A DNA stretch of 64,000 bases from assembly GCA_038380795.1 (NCBI GenBank), contig CM076266.1, forward strand, positions 40,136,425 to 40,200,424, read 5' to 3'. The DNA comes from Pyrocephalus nanus. Lineage: Eukaryota; Chordata; Aves; Passeriformes; Tyrannidae. This document shows positions 59,721 to 64,000 of the stretch, piece by piece. Numbering within the stretch: the first letter of the stretch is position 1; each line of letters begins with the position of its first letter. The notes beneath the pieces are model-generated. The model had not been told where the DNA came from. It saw nothing but the letters and a program-made list of their open reading frames with translations, and did no database searches. The translations under genes and the position numbers were made by a program.

Positions 59721-61227
59721 ATTTGTTTATTTGGATTTGGAGAACATGAGTGATGTGGGTAATAATGGCCTGTCTAGAGGGTTTCAGCTTGTTGCTTTAA
59801 GAAGTTCTGTGTAACCTTTCACATATGTTTGTGACTGGTTGTGTCTCCAATTGGCATTGGAGCAGCATCTCACCACCAAGGCACTGAGAAAGGAAAAGTT
59901 CAGCTTTCCAAGTTTAATGAAAAAATTATTATGATGCTGAAAGTCTGTCGTTGAGACAGGCATTTGTAAGTACTGCAAGATGAACTCTGTAAAGTCTGGC
60001 TAACTGAACACTGGTTTAACCCAAATGTTAAAATGATGAAAGTTGTAAAATTTTTAATAGACACTGGCTTGTGTTGAGTTTGTGAGTTTCATGCATTCAG
60101 ATGGTGAGGTGCAGTCTCTGCATCCTAATTGATGGCAACAAACCCGCACTGACAGCTGCCTGTGTATAATGACTCATATTTAAGAAATGTGTTTATAGTT
60201 GATTTATTTACTCATTGAATTGAGAATATATTTGGTGGCAGAGTTCCTTTTAAAAAAACAGTTTCTTTAAAAAAAGCAGTGGACTAAGCAAAAGAAACAT
60301 TGCAGGATTTACAGAACATTTTCAAAATCCTAATGAGACATCTATCTGATTTCTTCCAACCCTTTTTATAGTTACCAAAATTCATGTAAGAATCAAACAA
60401 AGCTATCTGCTAACTTTCCCCTCCAACCCCCCCCCCAAAAAAAAATCCAAGGAAAATTATTTTGATATTTTTGTTTCAAACTTTATTCAGAAATAAATCT
60501 GAGTTTAATTCAAAATAAGTCAGTGCACCATTCACGTTTTTCAAGTCTAATCATCTGAATTTAAAATATTTCTGTTTATTTACTTTTTACTTTCCTAACT
60601 AGGGAACTATGGATAACATTCTTTCCCCCTACCAGCAAGTAGAAGCAAAGTAGTTTCAGATCAATTTTCAGTATACTACATATCCCTCCATAATCCATCC
60701 TCCTCTTGCATTTAGACAAAGAAACAAGTAAAGCCAGTGTGTACATCCAGAACCTTGTTTTTCTTTTATTTACTTCATTTCAGAAAAAAGAGTCATACGG
60801 AGATTAACACTGTGAGCCAGCATGGGGACCAACAAAAAACTAGAAAAAGCAATTATGCTGCTGTTGCTGCTGGCACTCCTGTACAGTTCTCAAATTGCAA
60901 GGCTGTCAGTGCTTCCTGCCACATTTTGTTTTTTTTTATAAGCTACTTTTGTCTTCAGCTAAAAGCATTAGAGTATTTTGCATCTATTCCATACTCATTC
61001 TATATACCCTTATATTTGAAATATTTAGAAAAAAAACCAGGTATTTGAATAAACCTCTTAACTATTGAAAGTACTATACAATATGAAATAATTACGGACT
61101 GCTTTTCTATATCCAGCCTAATTCTGTAGCTATGTGGATATATCCTACTCTGGGTAAAACTCAAGGAGTCCACCAGACGCTGGATAAATATCAGCATTGC
61201 CAAAGCTATTCACTGCACAACTCCATT
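59721..61227. other. Intergenic stretch, nothing recognised
   Basis: AT-rich. It contains a C10-A9 junction at 60427-60445 and no recognised gene. Confidence 0.6.
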
Positions 61228-61402
61228 AAGTTGCCCAGAGAAGTTGTAGATGCCCTGTCTCTGGAAGTGTTCAAGGCCAGGTGGGATGGGGCTTTGGACA
61301 ACCTGGTCTAGTGGAAGGTGTCCCTGCGATGGCGGGGGAGGTTAGAACTAGATGGTCTTTAAAATCCTTCTCAACCCAAACCATTCTATGATTGTGATAG
61401 CA
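61228..61402 (+). mobile_element. CR1 LINE terminal fragment
   Basis: It contains 'gttgcccagagaagttgtag' at 61231, 'gttcaaggccaggtgggatg' at 61269, 'acctggtctagtggaaggtg' at 61301, 'aactagatggtctttaaaat' at 61347, and ends 'cccaaaccattctatgattg' near 61395. About 175 bp of CR1 3' end, severely 5'-truncated and little diverged, as is typical of avian CR1 insertions. Confidence 0.95.
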
Positions 61403-64000
61403 TAGGAAAGTCCTTGATAATTGTGCAGTCTGGTCAGTAAGCCATCCACTCGAGACCCTGTATGGCACAAACTGTTTATGATGAAGGTGTTGGGAAGCAG
61501 CTGATCCACCCTGCCCTTGCAGCCTGGATGTCCATACAGTAGCATACAGGGGACCGAGGTAGTCAGCATGGCTGTAGTGGCCATTAATTTTGTCTCTTTT
61601 TAGTTCAGAAGACTAAATGAAGAATAAGAATAATATGGGAGATGAAGAAGGATTGTCTAGCAGAGTGTGGCTGTCCATCCATATGGGTGGAACCAAACCA
61701 GCAAGAAACACCAAATTTGTCTGGGACACTGGAGTACTCTCTTAGATACCTGAAGGAAGTTCTCCAAGTCTGATAAAACACTCATTATTGATGTCTTCCT
61801 TTAACCTCACCAGTGTAAAGGCCAAAGGTGCTCACTCATTTCTCTGGCTTGTCTTTTCTAGTGGGTTACAGCTACAGAACCCCGTGAGTGGGACTGCCAC
61901 ACTCTCTCCCGAACGAACTGCTGTGCTTTGCATAAAGCATAAAGTGTCCTTTCTGGGGTGATGGGATATCTGTATTTCAGTACCTGCACTCCAGCAGATA
62001 GGTGACAAGAAAGACTGATTACACCTCTTTATCAGGTAACACTAACACTTGCCTTTATTTTCCTCGTAATAACATGAAAGAGCCACAACCTCCAGGAAAA
62101 AAACCTAAACCCATAAAACCTTTGATCTCCCTAAGACTGCAGCCTTAGGCCACAGGTAATGGGGCTGGAAGCCAAATTAACATTTATCATTGTTTTACTC
62201 ACATAAGTAGTTTTTAATTTTTTTTAATTAAAAATATAAATTTGCATTTTCAGAGTGGTACAAAATATTACGAAGTTTGCATACTTACAGAATAATTTAT
62301 AGCATAGTGCTTAACACACAAGGATGAGAAAGGAAGGGTAAAATCCTAAAGAGACAAAAAAGGATTTAAACTCAAGTTTTCCTTATTCTGGGGTTAGTGC
62401 ATCACTGCTTGAGCTTCTGAGAAAACAGGATATAGTTTCCTCCTCTTTTGTGAATCCAGTCATTCTTTTCTTTCAGGAGCCTTAAAGGTGTTCCATGAAG
62501 AGCTGAAAGGGATGTTTACAGCCAGGTGAATTTTTGTTTTGTTTGTTTTAGTGTGAGGAAAATAAAAAACTTGATCCAAAAGAAGGTAATCTATTTTCAC
62601 CATCCCAATCCTGCATTGGTTCAGCTGAATTAGTTTCCCTTTCTTCTCTCTACAGTGTCTGCAGGAGTCTCCTCACATATCCACTGTGGTGAAAACCTGG
62701 TGGCAGAAAGTAAGTTCAGTCCACATGGCCATCCTTTCTGTGCTGGAGAGTGATAGCATCTGTGGCCGCCTCTGCAGCCAGTCTCTCCATTTTCGCAGGC
62801 AGAGTTTCAGTGAAGGAATTGAGAGGATAAAAATTGCCCCTGCTGTGGTAATGAAAAGTCAAATAAGGCTCCAGGAAAGAATAGTAGTTCCAAGGCAGGA
62901 TTTTTCCAGAGTAAATTGTTTGTAGGAGTCCTATGGTTTCATTGTAATGGTTCCTGAGGCAGCACTCCTCTTGGCGGATTGCTGTTGTGAGTAAGCCTAG
63001 CAGGGAAGCAAGCCTTGCAAGGAGGCAAGCAGTCATTAAACTTAACTCTCGCTCATTAGTCAGAGCTATGTTGATTTAACACGACCTTCTTCTTTAGCTG
63101 TCTAAATTCTCACCTTTAAGAGTTTGTTGAAAGAAAATCTCCCTCCACCCTCCTCCTCCATAAGGCCGCTGTAGAGTCACCAAATATCAGAGAAAAAAGC
63201 CTTTGTTCAGCTCTAATGTACTGCCTTGTGTAGCGTCAATACTGATTTTGATGCCAGAGTGTCTTCATCTCCTGCTTGGGCCCTGCAGGAGTCAGCAAGA
63301 TTCTGGTTCTGTCTGCACTCTCAGGAGCATAAATTCAAGCTAGCTTCTACACCTGTGAAGCTGCCTCAGATTTTAAGTAGGGCCTTTTAAAGGAGACCAT
63401 AATGACAGATCTTTTATTCCTGCTTCAGATCCTAAGGGATGAGCTGCAAGCTCTGTGGAGGGCTAAGTGTCTCAGTAAGTGTGGCTAGGAAACCCTTCTT
63501 CTGGGAATAACTCTTCCACCAGCCTTCCAGGGGTCCAATTAGTGCAGTCTCATGGGTCACTGCCTGTGGAAATAACAATACTTGTCTCTTCTCTGAGGAA
63601 TTTTTAGATCTAGATTAAAAACTCATATTAAGCAATTGTTGCTAAAATATTTGAAATTAGGAGGATAATATGAATTTTGTTAGTAAGAAATTCAGTGTAA
63701 ATTTTGATTGTCTGTTTTTAACTTTTATGTCAGATGCCAAAGCAGAAGAATAAAAGTAGATTAACTAAACTATTACAGGAAATAAATTTAGTTTACCTAC
63801 TTATTTAGTTTACCTCTCTTTTGGTTATTGTTACCTATCTATCATACATAGACATATTACTTTATCTATCCTATCAGTCAGTCTATCTACCTATAGGTAG
63901 TTATATATCTATTATTTCACTACTCAATGGGAAAGATTAGAAGTAGCACCAATATTATTTCAGGATGCTGTCAACTGGCACACTGCATAGCTTTCTATGG
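61403..64000. other. Intergenic right edge with exon-like blocks
   Basis: No recognised gene. It holds splice-bounded open segments between 62552 and 63474 on the + strand and a 106-codon open frame with a hydrophobic start on the - strand (62716-63036); see findings. A degenerate CTAT tetranucleotide tract occupies about 63830-63920. Confidence 0.5.
63830..63920. repeat. Degenerate (CTAT)n tract
   Basis: Interrupted CTAT/CTAC units (ctatctatcatacat, ctatcctatcag, ctatctacctatag) at the right edge. Confidence 0.8.

Overview
The window is vertebrate nuclear DNA, most likely from a bird. It holds the 3' half of one split protein-coding gene on the + strand, followed by about 26 kb with no gene that I can recognise. 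Fifteen consecutive coding exons (4551 to 37543) join in frame into 483 residues ending in a stop codon. I recognise the product as RAPGEF5 (MR-GEF/Repac), a Rap guanine-nucleotide exchange factor. The bird assignment is an inference. All recognisable interspersed repeats are CR1/L3-type LINE fragments, there are no Alu- or B1-like SINEs, repeat density is low, and fifteen exons fit in 33 kb, which is compact for this gene.

Layout: 1-4550 is intron lying upstream of the first visible exon (the N-terminal exons are outside the window). 4551-9252 encodes the RasGEF N-terminal (REM) region and a linker. 10193-15684 encodes a linker and a ubiquitin-like Ras-association region. 17449-37543 encodes the catalytic CDC25-homology domain and the C-terminus. 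The 3' UTR begins at 37544; its end is unresolved, with candidate poly(A) signals up to about 40.9 kb. From about 41 kb to 64 kb the DNA is intergenic or unrecognised, with three CR1-type copies, microsatellites, a 70-nt imperfect hairpin and a stretch that looks like a conserved non-coding element.

The clearest unusual feature is the intron between the first two visible exons. Its ends are AT-AC, with a full U12-type donor (ATATCCTTT) and branch point (TTCCTTAAC), and only that reading restores the protein frame. All other introns are GT-AG. Other items worth a second look are a 31-nt microexon, a CTTT microsatellite forming the polypyrimidine tract of one acceptor, a SOX/OCT-like composite motif in the penultimate-but-one intron, the 70-nt hairpin at 47 kb, and exon-like blocks near the right edge. 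I found no operon, CRISPR array, rRNA or tRNA gene, and nothing that amounts to a new biological system. Statements about conservation are judgements from base composition and motifs, since no alignment could be run.
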